Origin: Blepharisma japonicum
Lineage: Eukaryota > Ciliophora > Heterotrichea > Heterotrichida > Blepharismidae
Direction: 5' to 3'
Length of the DNA stretch: 64,000 nt
NCBI GenBank assembly: GCA_949751835.1
Contig: CATKHK010000019.1
Location: forward strand, 62,001 to 126,000
The translations under genes and the position numbers were made by a program. The notes under the pieces were generated by a model, which ran no database searches, was not told the DNA's origin, and worked only from the letters and a program-made list of their open reading frames with translations. This document shows positions 1 through 9,525 of the stretch, piece after piece. The first letter of the stretch is position 1; each line of letters starts with the position of its first letter.

Positions 1-918
1 GCATTAGAGATTATGTATTTGATCTTAATTTTATCACATGTATCTGATGCAAATTTCATTACTCATTGCATAGTTCTTATAATAATTTTTTTCACATGAC
101 TTGGATTCGCAGTCAATAATGGTAAAGCTGAAGAATATGCTTTGAATATAGTTATTGTAGCTAGTTCAGCCTTTATTAATATAATTGCAAGCTATACAAG
201 AGAGAAAAAAGCCAGAATAAATTTTAATCTAGCTAAAGCTGCGAACTTAGAAAACCAGAAAACTGAGCAACTCTTATCATTCATGATGCCAAAATTTGTC
301 TTAGAAAAATACAAGCAATTCCGTGCTACAACCGATAGACTATTTCAAGTAACTCTGCTTTTTGCGGATATTGTCGGTTTTACTGCCTGAAGCTCTGATA
401 AAACTCCTATTGAAGTTGTAGAGATGCTTTCTAATCTCTTCACCCGTTTTGACAAAAAATGCATAGAATTTAACGTTTATAAAGTTCATACAATTGGAGA
501 TTGCTATGTAGTTATGGGAATCACAAATGATATTCATAGAGATGTAGCTACTGAATGCTTAAATATGCTAAAAATGGCACAAGCTATGATAAATATAATC
601 AACCAAGTCAATGAGGAGCATAATTCTAGCTTAAATATGAGGATTGGCCTTCATACAGGAGAAGTTATAGCTGGGATTATAGGGACTACAGTTGTTAGGT
701 ATGATATTTATGGCCCTGATATGCTACTGGCTAATAAAATGGAAAGCGGAGGAGAAGCAGGGAAAATCAATGTAAGTGAGGTTACTAGAGAAATTTTAGA
801 TGCAAGAATTCCTGATAAATTGCAATATACATTCAATAGAGAAACCGTAGTAAAAAGTATTGATAGAGTAGTGAAAAGCTATTTTGTAACAACTCCAAGC
901 GATTTATTTTCACTCTAA
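1..918 (+). CDS. Guanylyl/adenylyl cyclase, C-terminal catalytic domain (5' end outside window)
   Basis: The frame is open from base 1 to TAA at 916-918, giving 305 residues. A hydrophobic stretch at about residues 20-36 is followed by a class III nucleotide cyclase domain (about 110-300). Both metal-binding aspartates are visible: Asp123 in FADIVGFTA and Asp167 in TIGDCY. The position that selects the base (Glu in guanylyl, Lys in adenylyl cyclases) is His163. The usual Asn/Arg pair for the transition state is absent (LLANKMES). So this half supplies metals and needs a partner domain, as C1 domains do. In the ciliate P-type-ATPase/guanylyl cyclase fusions the C1-like domain comes last, which fits a C-terminal position here; that assignment is inference because the N-terminal part is not in the window. 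TGA at 388-390 must be read as Trp for the domain to continue. Confidence 0.85.
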
Positions 919-1208
919 AGTTTTGATTTATCAATAATTTGGATTATTTTAAAATTTTGCGATCTATTTAGAATAAATTGTAATAAATCAATATTTGCGC
1001 CGACAATTTTTTTCATCCAAGTATCATAATTCATTAATATTTATTTCATTAAAATGATATGATTCTCAATAAGTCTATTAATTAGTTCGATTTTTATGAT
1101 TATTAAAGTGTGAGATATATTAAATACTTTAGTTTTATATATTGATGATTAATTACTAATGCATAATACTTGATACCATAATTACATTTAAGAATTAAAT
1201 TATCGAAA

Positions 1209-2735
1209 ATGATCTTCAGCCCTAAATCTGCTTCAAGGTCAAAAAGTTTTGAAATTGAGGTGTCAAAATCTCAAACTCTTAAAAAATCAACATTAAAAAC
1301 AAGAAGCATCTTTAGACCCCAAGAACTCGATATTTTCAATCGATCGCAAGAATTATCTCCAGACGAGAGAGCATATTTGAAAACTGCATTGGCTTCTCCA
1401 AAGTATGAAAAAATGCCTCAGTTGTACTCTGCTATGGAAATTTTGAAAGAACGGCTGAAAAAAGACAAAGATAAATCCCCATCTCAATCTACATCGTTTC
1501 ATCGGTTTTCCCACAACTCACCAAAAAGCGAAAAATTGGGTCCTGGATATTATGAAAATTTTGATAGTAGTTTTGGCCCATCTTATGAATTTTCTAATAT
1601 TGCTAGATCCGGAGATCAAGTGAATCACAAAATATTGAGTTTTCGTTATCTTAAAAGAAGTTTAACTCCTGATAGACTAGAAAGCATTATTAAGCATACT
1701 GTTGATTTGGAAAATTATTGAAAATCAGCAAAAGAAAAGACCAAAGCACATAATGAAAAGGTTTACTTAAAAAAGATGAGTAAGGTTGAAGGAGAAAGAA
1801 AAGAATTTGATAAAAAAAGAAGAGAATTACGTATCAAATATGACCAAAAATTGATTAAAATCCGCAAACTTGAAGCAATGGTAGTTAAAAAAAATTGATT
1901 GGCTGTATTTAGTATATACTCGAGCTTAAACACAATTTATTACAGAATTCACAATAGAAAAATATTAAAATCAAATTCAAAAAAATGGCTCTATTTATTG
2001 TATTACTTCTGCAGACTTTTTGGGAATATTCATAGGAAAATTAAAAAAATAAGAAAAAGAATAGCAAATAAAGTGAAATTTATGTAGGCAATCTTAGGAA
2101 TAACAAAGATAACAGTGACTTGAGTTTACAGAAGGAGACAAGAATTTTTAAGATGTCTTTTTCAAATCATAGAAAAATGCAAAACAAAAAACACTTTATA
2201 TTTAACGATGTTTACTTGGCTGGGCAAAATATCTGAAATCCAAAGGTTTTTCAAATTTTATCGACCAATTTTGGAGGCAAGAAAAAAATGTTTAAAATTG
2301 TTATGGGAAAAAGTTTGAAAAGAGCTTGAATATGACGAATTTGTAGTACCAAGAAGACTTACATCTAATAATAGAGCTGGATCTACTCAGCAAGCTATTA
2401 CTCACATAGAATTTTCAATAAAAGAAAAATATTTGAACGAGTATCTGCACGATCGACTTAAAGTACAAGCTAGGATGATGAGCAACTATGTTGAAATGAG
2501 TCGCAATGTCAATAAAAAATTCCGCCGGCATATGGGCTTCTGGCACAATGAAGCTTCAATACAGGGGTTTGGAAGAAATTTAGTTATGGTTTCGTATCCT
2601 AAGCCATACCTAAAACTGTACTCTTCAGTTGATATTTATTTGACTTATATTAAAAGAGCCAAAACCGATTCTATGATAGCAAAGGAAATTTCTCTAAGAA
2701 AGAAAAATCCAAGGTACTTTACAGTACTTAACTAA
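1209..2735 (+). CDS. Conserved-looking hypothetical, basic helical protein with one PG-rich motif
   Basis: The predicted protein has 503 residues once a 15-nt intron (2073-2087, gtgaaatttatgtag) is removed and TGA is read as Trp (first at 1719-1721). The N-terminal 110 residues are Ser/Lys rich. A GPGYY motif near residue 115, followed by GPSYEFSN, resembles the PGPGxY (SHIPPO/STPG) repeats of axonemal microtubule proteins. The rest is very basic and helical, with repeated aromatic/Arg-Lys segments that look IQ-like. No catalytic motif is seen. A ciliary or cortical microtubule role is only a guess from the PG motif. The frame after the intron stays open for more than 600 nt up to TAA at 2733-2735, which supports the splice. 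The gene converges on the esterase gene with 53 bp between them. Confidence 0.6.
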
Positions 2736-2788
2736 TAATTAGTTAGCTATTTGCAATTGATAATTATCTATTTTAAATGAGAATTATC

Positions 2789-3763
2789 TTAAATAAATAG
2801 ATCTTGATTATCCGATAATAGCGGTATACTTTGTGTCATTTTATAAATTGCTGATACTTGCAGTCCACTTTTCAATGCATAATTGCTTCCTGTATATCCC
2901 CACCAATCCCAACAGCCTTGAGGATTAGATAATACATCTACAGCTACTTGGGGATAAATCACAATTATATTATTTGCTTCAGCATATCCATTCAGCCCAT
3001 TATTACTTACAAATCTTTCCCCAACAGAGTTATAATTTTGCAGGCACCCATGGATTGCCACATGAACCAAGCAATCATTATTGATATTTTGGCATGAATT
3101 GGGTATATATATAAACCCAGTATTTTCCATCACTGCTTGGGTAATATCAACGTATTTGGTCTGATCAAACTGTCTTAAGTTTTCCACTAGCGGAGTAACT
3201 GCAGGTTTTATATTCCCATAAATTTGATTAAGAATGTGTCCTGCTGCATCTACATTGCAATTATTAATAAATGGCCAGCCAAGATATACACATAAATCTC
3301 CGTATGAATTTGTAACCCAAGAATGCTCAGCTGCGACATTATAAACAGAGGTGATTTTATATGAAGGAATAAAGGATTCATAAAACTTTTGAAGCTGTTT
3401 CACAATATGTTGGTTTACAACTGTATCTAAAAGACCTGAAAAAATCCAAATTCCTTTGGTATTAGCTTTCAGGTTATTGAAATCATCAATAGTGCCTTCT
3501 TTTGATTGCTCCTGGGTGTATTGAATAAGAGGGTTAATATCTAGCAAATAAGGAGCTGTTGCGCATGCTGTAGACGCAACGATTAAGGAGTCTTTTGCAC
3601 AGTAATAAGGAGGCCCAGCAATAATCCCGGCACCGGTACAGTCTGCTGAGTGAGCAACATGGAGCTGAACTGCCATAGCTGCACCTGAACTGACTCCAGA
3701 TACTGAAAATTGTTTTGAGTATGCTAAAGTGGAGACAAATAAGATAAGAAAAATCTTAACCAT
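2789..3763 (-). CDS. Secreted poly(3-hydroxybutyrate) depolymerase-like esterase
   Basis: The protein has 324 residues and begins with a clear signal peptide (hydrophobic residues 4-15). The nucleophile motif GVSSG (Ser25) lies right after it. Asp113 (GLLDTVV) and His147 (AEHSWV) complete a triad, and Ser26 plus Cys240 (IHGCLQ) fit the oxyanion hole. This order and spacing match the circularly permuted alpha/beta hydrolase PHB depolymerase of Penicillium funiculosum (Ser39, Asp121, His155, Cys250). Several further cysteines suggest disulfides, as expected for an exported or phagosomal enzyme. It would hydrolyse polyester storage granules or related short-chain esters from ingested bacteria; the substrate is inferred from family only. 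No introns. The start is the first ATG, directly before the signal peptide. Confidence 0.8.
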   Translation of the reverse strand: MVKIFLILFVSTLAYSKQFSVSGVSSGAAMAVQLHVAHSADCTGAGIIAGPPYYCAKDSLIVASTACATAPYLLDINPLIQYTQEQSKEGTIDDFNNLKANTKGIWIFSGLLDTVVNQHIVKQLQKFYESFIPSYKITSVYNVAAEHSWVTNSYGDLCVYLGWPFINNCNVDAAGHILNQIYGNIKPAVTPLVENLRQFDQTKYVDITQAVMENTGFIYIPNSCQNINNDCLVHVAIHGCLQNYNSVGERFVSNNGLNGYAEANNIIVIYPQVAVDVLSNPQGCWDWWGYTGSNYALKSGLQVSAIYKMTQSIPLLSDNQDLFI

Positions 3764-4256
3764 ATTTATAAAAATCTAAATTCATAGCTAAAAGTGGCTG
3801 ACAGACCATTCTATTTGGCCCAATTTATTTAAGGCTCACAGATTACGAGCAGATGCTGGAATGTGCTAGAAAATCTGGGCATGCTTTTCTAGATGGAGTA
3901 AAGGTTGGGATCGACCATATGGAACTCTGCCAAATAGATTCTTATTTATATGTCTATAGAAAGCGGAAAATGATATAAAAATAAGACTGTACGAATCCTT
4001 TTTTTGTAGTAGAAAAGAGGGTGTATAAAATCTAAAACAAAATTTTGCAATTAATAATTTCAAAAATAATTGATATATCCATTCCAAAAGAATTATTAAT
4101 TATTTAAAATCACAATAATCTTTCTTTAGATTGATTAATTATTTATAGAAATGATTATTTATCTATTTTTGAAACTTGTTTAATATCTCTCTATCAAAAT
4201 TAATCTATTTAAACTTTTTCGTATTCAGAGTTTGCATGTTTTATTTGTGAATAGGT
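3764..4256. other. Intergenic region with no convincing gene
   Basis: This lies between the start of the esterase gene and the end of the MRH gene, both on the minus strand. A 73-codon open frame on the minus strand at 3866-4087 has no homology signal and no good context. The left part (about 3800-3940) is less AT-rich than its surroundings and holds nested inverted repeats, listed separately. The right part is plain AT-rich DNA. Confidence 0.6.
3810..3938. repeat. Nested inverted repeats, possible structured RNA or regulatory element
   Basis: Ten bases at 3810-3819 (tctatttggc) are the exact reverse complement of 3929-3938 (gccaaataga). Inside this arm pair lies a perfect 8-bp hairpin, ctagaaaa at 3866-3873 with ttttctag at 3885-3892 around an 11-base loop. 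The enclosed 110 bases are richer in G and C than the flanks. It sits 46 bp upstream of the esterase start codon. It could be a small structured RNA, a promoter element or chance. Confidence 0.3.
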
Positions 4257-4961
4257 CTATTTAAAGCTTACTGATTTCCCCCAATTTTTTCCCTTTCTTA
4301 CAATTGTCTTCATCTCTTTCCAAACAGGTCCACTTGGAACTACTTGATTGGTTTCTTCTTCATCTCAATACTCATCTTCAAATATGCAAGTCATGCATGC
4401 AAATAGAGTAGAAACTATTAAAATTGCTCCTAAAATGCTTCAAACTACTCTAAGTCATACAAAAGGGGTATATTTCTGAGGACAACCCATATACGTTTTT
4501 TTAGAAAATTCTACTTCACAAGTATCAGTGCGACTTGTGAGCTCAAAATCGTATTCATCATCACTGCAAAGCAATGCAATCGTTGTTTTCTTATAATTAG
4601 CATATCCATTCCAAGAATAGCACATTTCTTTAGTCCAATATTCTATTGCAATTCCTTTATTATGATGATTTATCCATCTAAACGAAACTTGGTCAGCTGT
4701 CCCAACAACTTCGCAGTAATCAGAAAATTTTGATTTTTTTATTGCAGAAGCTTTTTGGCCATTGCAAGTTTCTTTTAAATTCGAGCCAATATTAAAAATG
4801 TAATAGATATCTCCAGCATCCACAATATAAGGATCACTTAATAAAAGTTACTTTGGATCTCTCATTAATTCTTCCCAACTAAATTCTTCGCTTGTTTCTA
4901 CATTCAAGTGATACATAGGGTCTTCTGCTATAACATAAATAAATAAGAGTGCGATAATCAT
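4257..4961 (-). CDS. Type I membrane protein with MRH (mannose-6-phosphate-receptor-like) lumenal domain
   Basis: Removing a 15-nt intron (4837-4851, gtaacttttattaag) restores a 229-residue protein starting at the ATG at 4961. Residues 1-14 form a signal peptide (MIIALLFIYVIAED). A Cys-containing lumenal domain follows, with the DQVSFRW and IEYWTKEMCY segments and a closing YKKTTIALLC strand, which recall the MRH fold of M6P receptors, OS-9 and Atg27. One membrane helix lies at about residues 166-186, then an acidic/basic cytosolic tail of about 43 residues. Such proteins bind N-glycans and sort cargo between Golgi, endosome and phagosome; the sugar-binding residues cannot be fixed by eye. 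Two Trp codons in and near the membrane helix are TGA. The family call is moderate; a membrane glycoprotein with signal peptide is certain. Confidence 0.6.
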
Positions 4962-5192
4962 AAATGACTAAAATATTTTTTGACATTTTTTATCGCAATT
5001 ATAATAATAAAAATATGATGAATATTCCATCTGAATCTTGAAGATATGGAATTCCCCTCTCTGATCCTTTCATTGCATAATAATCGCTCCAATTCTATAA
5101 ATCTATAGTAGGTCTCCTTAAATTCTTATATTTTCTATTAATTTCACTTTCTTGCCCAATTGAAGATTGGCCTACTTTATGGATAATACAAA

Positions 5193-7724
5193 ATGTCTAG
5201 TCTGGGCGAAATCTTATTAAACGCTCAATCTGCAGATCCCAATATCAGAGTTGCTGCCTCAGACTTACTTCAAGCCCAGAAACAGACAAATCCTGCAATC
5301 TACATTCTAGATCTTTCCAATGTACTAGCTTCTCAAACTGAGCATAAAGTCTCTAGGCAGCTTGCAGGAATTAACCTGAAAAATGTGCTTGCAAACACAA
5401 ATCATGAAGAATTCTTAATTAATGTCTGGGACAAAGTTGACCTAAACACTAAAACAATCATCCGCAATAATACTTTAGGCACTTTGGCAAGTGAAGATAG
5501 AGATATCAGATTAAGTGCATCTCAAGCTGTTGCTGCCATTGCTAAGCATGACTTACCTAAAGGTGATTGGACTGATATTGTTGGTATTTTGATAGCAAAT
5601 GCTTCAAACGTCAACCTAAATTTCAGACTCGCCAGCTTAATGACGATGGGGTACATTTGTGAGGGGACTTCTCCAGAAACTCTCAGACCAGACCTGTCAA
5701 ATCCTATTCTAAGTTCATATGCTGCAAATATTTCCTCTGAAGAAAATAACCAAGAAGTCAAATTAACAGCCCTTAAAGCTCTTAAAAATTCTTTACAATT
5801 CGCCAAAGGAATAATGCAAAATAATAATGAGAGAGAATATTTTTTAAATTTAATTTTTCAAGCTTGCGTTTTTCAGAATCATCAAGTAAAAAGAGAAGGC
5901 TTTTCAATTTTGTGCGAAATCGTCAGAATTTATTACGATTTTATTTCTCATCAGCTGCAGTCAATAGGGAATGTCACATTCGAAGCTATCGCAAAAGAAA
6001 ACCAAGAAATCGCAGTTATGGCCTTAGAAGTATGGTATTTAATAGGAGAAACTGAATTAGAAAGATCTGAAGTAAATACTCCTGATGCCCCAGTAAGAGG
6101 CTATATTATGATGGCTAGTGATTCTATAGTTCCTTTGCTGCTAAATAATATAAGTAGAGGAACCTTTGAAGAAGATGAATGGGATCTCAGTAAAGCTTGT
6201 GCCTGAACTCTTGGCATAATAACTCAGCTAACTAAAGACAAGTGTATAAATCATTCAATCCATTATATCACTACAAATATCTCTCATTCAGAGTTAAATC
6301 TCCGCCTCAGCTCAATTATGATTTTAAGCTCTATTTTGGAAGGTCCTAGTCCAAATAAGCTGATATCACTAATAAATCCCTCAATCCAAAAATTAATTAC
6401 TCTAATGAGTGATGAGTCTCAACTTGTACGTGAAACGACAGCTTGGGCAATTTCAAGGATTTGCGAATATCAATCTTTATCAATAACTCAGCCTTCAACT
6501 TTTAACTCTTTATTGCAAACTTTATTAAACTCACTAAAAGACTGGCCAAAAATTGCTACTCATTGCTGCTGGGCGTTAATTAAACTTATTGAGCATACAG
6601 CTGAGTTGGGCTATTTTAAAGCGAATAATTTTGATCACGTTTTGCAAGAGCTCTCAATTGCTGCGACTAGAAAAGACACATATTCAGCTGAGCATAACCT
6701 CGAATTAGCTTCATATACAGCTATGTCAACTTTGATAGAAAAATCCAGCAAAGACTGCATCCCTCTTATAGTTGCAAAAATTCCTATTTTTATTGCCATG
6801 CTAAAGCAATCTGCAACTCAACAAAATAATGATCATTTGCAAGGAGCGCTAGCGTCTTTATTAGGCTCTTGCTTTTTAAAAATTTCTCCTGAAGATATGA
6901 CTGAGGAGCTTAGCAATTCTTTTATTGAGGCTTTAATACAAACTTTTACAGCTAGAAATACAGTTTATGGCGAAGGATTACAAGCCCTAGGAAATTTTGC
7001 GGATTTATTACAGCAAAGATTTGCTGGGTATTTGCAGATGGTTGGGCCATATCTCGCATGAAGCTTACAAAAAACTGATGCTGAAGAATTATGTTTGGCA
7101 GGTACAATTGTGATTGGAGATATAGCCAGAGCTCTTGGAGATCAAAGCAAAATTGTGATTGGAGACTTAATATCACCATTGATAGGCAATTTACAAAATA
7201 ATTTGGCAAGTTCAAATGTCAAAGTAAGAAGCATTGAATCACTTGCAGATGTCGCTTCTAATACAAAGGAAGCCTTTGTCCCATATGCAAGTCAAGCCTT
7301 AAGCATTATCGAAGCAGCTGCAAACCAATGCATAAAAATTATTAAAGAGCAAGATGATCCAGATCTTTATGAGTATTTTGCAAGTCTAAGAGAAGCAATT
7401 TTGATTTTCTACGAAAGCTTTATACAAGGATTATTAAGTGGAGGTCAAGGAGAAGTTTTATTGCCTTATGCTCCTCTTGTGGTTCAATTCGCACAAACAG
7501 TGACTCAAGATATAATGAAGCCAACTACAGTAAGTTTAATATAGGAATGTCAAAGAGCTGCTATAGGGATTTATGGTGACATTGCTGATGAATTTAAAGA
7601 AAGATCAAGAGAGTTTATTAAAACTCAAAACATTTTAAACTATATTCAGAAATTTAAACAATCCAATAACCCAAGAATTAGAGATGTTGCCATTTGGGCA
7701 TCTACAAAGGTTAATTCAATCTAA
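5193..7724 (+). CDS. KPNB1: Importin subunit beta-1 (karyopherin beta)
   Basis: The product is 838 residues after removing a phase-0 intron at 7530-7544 (gtaagtttaatatag); human importin beta has 876. The N-terminus has the importin-beta N domain (residues about 20-75, SRQLAGINLKNVL), and the remainder is a chain of HEAT repeats, recognisable by TAWAISRICE (about residue 415) and the GIYGDIADEF segment near the end. It carries NLS cargo, directly or through importin alpha, across nuclear pores and releases it on Ran-GTP. Two conserved Trp codons are TGA (6204-6206 and 7059-7061). With two kinds of nucleus, ciliates often have several karyopherins; only one is seen here. It converges on the next gene with 34 bp between them. 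Confidence 0.93.
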
Positions 7725-7758
7725 AATTAAAATTTGATCAGTAAATTATTATCAAAAC

Positions 7759-8562
7759 TTAGCTTGATATAACATCACTGTATTTTGATAAAATTTTTTT
7801 CATATCGTTGTCAATTTTTTCTCTTTCTGTTCGTTTTCTTTCCAGCTCTGCAATCATTTCTGCTTTTTTCGCATTTACAATATTTTGAGCTTCTTCAACC
7901 GCTTGCTTTTCTATTTCTGCTCTAATCGCTTTTTGCTTTTCTTTATTAAGCTCTAGCTCTTCTTGAATTTCTCTATCCACACTATTAAAGGAACTTCCTT
8001 CAATTAAATCTTCTTCTCCAGACCGAATTTCAAATTTTTTGCTAAAATCATGGCTATCCTGATCAATTTTTTCGAAGAAGTCATGATTTTCTTCAACTTC
8101 TTTAGCATCCTCAAGTTTCTCTACAAATCCATAATTCTCTCCAAGTTCTTGGACAGGCTCATGGCTTTCCTCGAATTTCTGTACAAATAGATAATTTTCT
8201 TCCTGAATCCCAATTTCTTTTTCAGCTTCATTTATTTGTAAAATTTCTGAAGGTTTAATTGGAGACTCAAATGCATTTTCTTTTACCTCTATTTTTGTTG
8301 GACTAATCGTTATAACTTCCTCACTTAAAATTGCAGGAGCCAAAATCTCACTATCAATCTTTTCTAAAGGTTTTTCGATGTCTAAACTTTCTTTAGTCTG
8401 CTGTAACGTTTGATTCCTTCTTGAAGAAAGGCTTTTACGCCTATTCTTTTTAAGTAATTCTTTTTTAAATGTTAATTGGAACCCGTCTTCTACAGATTTG
8501 GGAAGGTTAAAATCAAGCGATACTTGACGCTCTAAAGGCCTGGTTGGAGCTCCGCATCCCAT
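7759..8562 (-). CDS. Predicted dually acylated, repeat-containing coiled-coil protein
   Basis: The protein has 267 residues and is acidic. It starts MGCGAP, which offers Gly2 for N-myristoylation and Cys3 for palmitoylation, so anchoring to the inner face of a membrane is likely. Residues about 120-175 hold three or four decayed copies of a short unit with the pattern E-N-Y/H-x-F-V/F-x-K. The last 75 residues are a strong charged coiled coil (EEAQNIVNAKKAEMIAELE). No enzyme motif is visible and I do not recognise the family. It is transcribed divergently from the four-helix membrane protein; the start codons are 44 bp apart. Confidence 0.6.
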   Translation of the reverse strand: MGCGAPTRPLERQVSLDFNLPKSVEDGFQLTFKKELLKKNRRKSLSSRRNQTLQQTKESLDIEKPLEKIDSEILAPAILSEEVITISPTKIEVKENAFESPIKPSEILQINEAEKEIGIQEENYLFVQKFEESHEPVQELGENYGFVEKLEDAKEVEENHDFFEKIDQDSHDFSKKFEIRSGEEDLIEGSSFNSVDREIQEELELNKEKQKAIRAEIEKQAVEEAQNIVNAKKAEMIAELERKRTEREKIDNDMKKILSKYSDVISS

Positions 8563-8606
8563 TGTTAATTTTTAATTAGAAATCTTATGTCAGAAAAATA
8601 ATTATT

Positions 8607-9230
8607 ATGCTCACAAATAAAACTGAATTTAGGCTCAAAATTCTGGGGCTGTGGATTTTCGTAGGGATGTGCATTTTAACGAGTTCACTGACTATAAAAT
8701 ATTGGTTTTATTTAGATGGAATTGGATTCAATGTGGTTGGAGTAAATTTATTTCAATTGTCAGATACTGTGTCATTTCATGAAGATTGTATGACTTACCT
8801 AAGTTTTTCTAACGGATTTCATTGTTTGTGTGAGAAAGATCTATGCGAAACTTTAGGAAATCTTTATATTATTGGAAAAGTTCAAATTTCTGTAATTTTG
8901 TTGGCAATTCCATCTGTAATTTTCCAGATTATGAATATTAGAAGGAAGATATGGAGAATTGAAGAAAGAGCCCAATTGCAGCCTTCTTTATTTGATAATG
9001 ATATAGTGCACTTTATTTCTCCTTTATTTATATTGGGAAGCTTAATTGTTTGGACTGCCTTAGCTTGCTATATCGGTCCAGAAACAGAAAGAAACCTATG
9101 GAATTCAGGGACTTTTAGAATTGGTCCAGCTTGCAAAAACGCTATTGTCTCAGGACTAATGTTGGGATGGGGTTGTTTTTATTATTTTCATACAGTTAGA
9201 AAAGATTATCGTAATGAATTTTTTGGGTAA
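8607..9230 (+). CDS. Four-helix membrane protein of unknown function
   Basis: The 207-residue product has four hydrophobic segments, at about residues 10-32, 92-112, 132-153 and 173-192. The loop between helices 1 and 2 carries a cysteine cluster (CMTYLSF to CLCEKDLC), compatible with a disulfide-bonded extracellular loop. The topology resembles claudin/PMP22-like tetraspan proteins, but I cannot show homology. It has both termini on the same side and a short basic tail. No intron and no in-frame TGA. A shared 44-bp gap with the acylated protein upstream suggests a common bidirectional promoter. Confidence 0.6.
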   Translation: MLTNKTEFRLKILGLWIFVGMCILTSSLTIKYWFYLDGIGFNVVGVNLFQLSDTVSFHEDCMTYLSFSNGFHCLCEKDLCETLGNLYIIGKVQISVILLAIPSVIFQIMNIRRKIWRIEERAQLQPSLFDNDIVHFISPLFILGSLIVWTALACYIGPETERNLWNSGTFRIGPACKNAIVSGLMLGWGCFYYFHTVRKDYRNEFFG

Positions 9231-9525
9231 TATAATTATAAGTAATAAAGGGGAAAAATCATAAAAACAAATATCCAAATGAGCACCAAAAAATCCAAAA
9301 TAATATATAGCAATAATTATTAAGCAAAATATCAAACTTTTAGAGATAGTAGTTGTTTAAGATGAAATAGTAACAGAAATTAATGAGGAAATTTATAAAC
9401 AATTCAATTTTGCATAGATAAAAAATTTTTAAATCTTCATTTTACTATAGTCTGTTTTTGCCACTTGACAATTAATCTTATGGCTTGCTTAATTAAAAAA
9501 ATTAATTTAATTAATATTTCACTCC

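Noticed and set aside
3866-4087. 73-codon open frame on the minus strand
   Set aside because: No homology pattern, no plausible intron, and it coincides with the inverted-repeat island.
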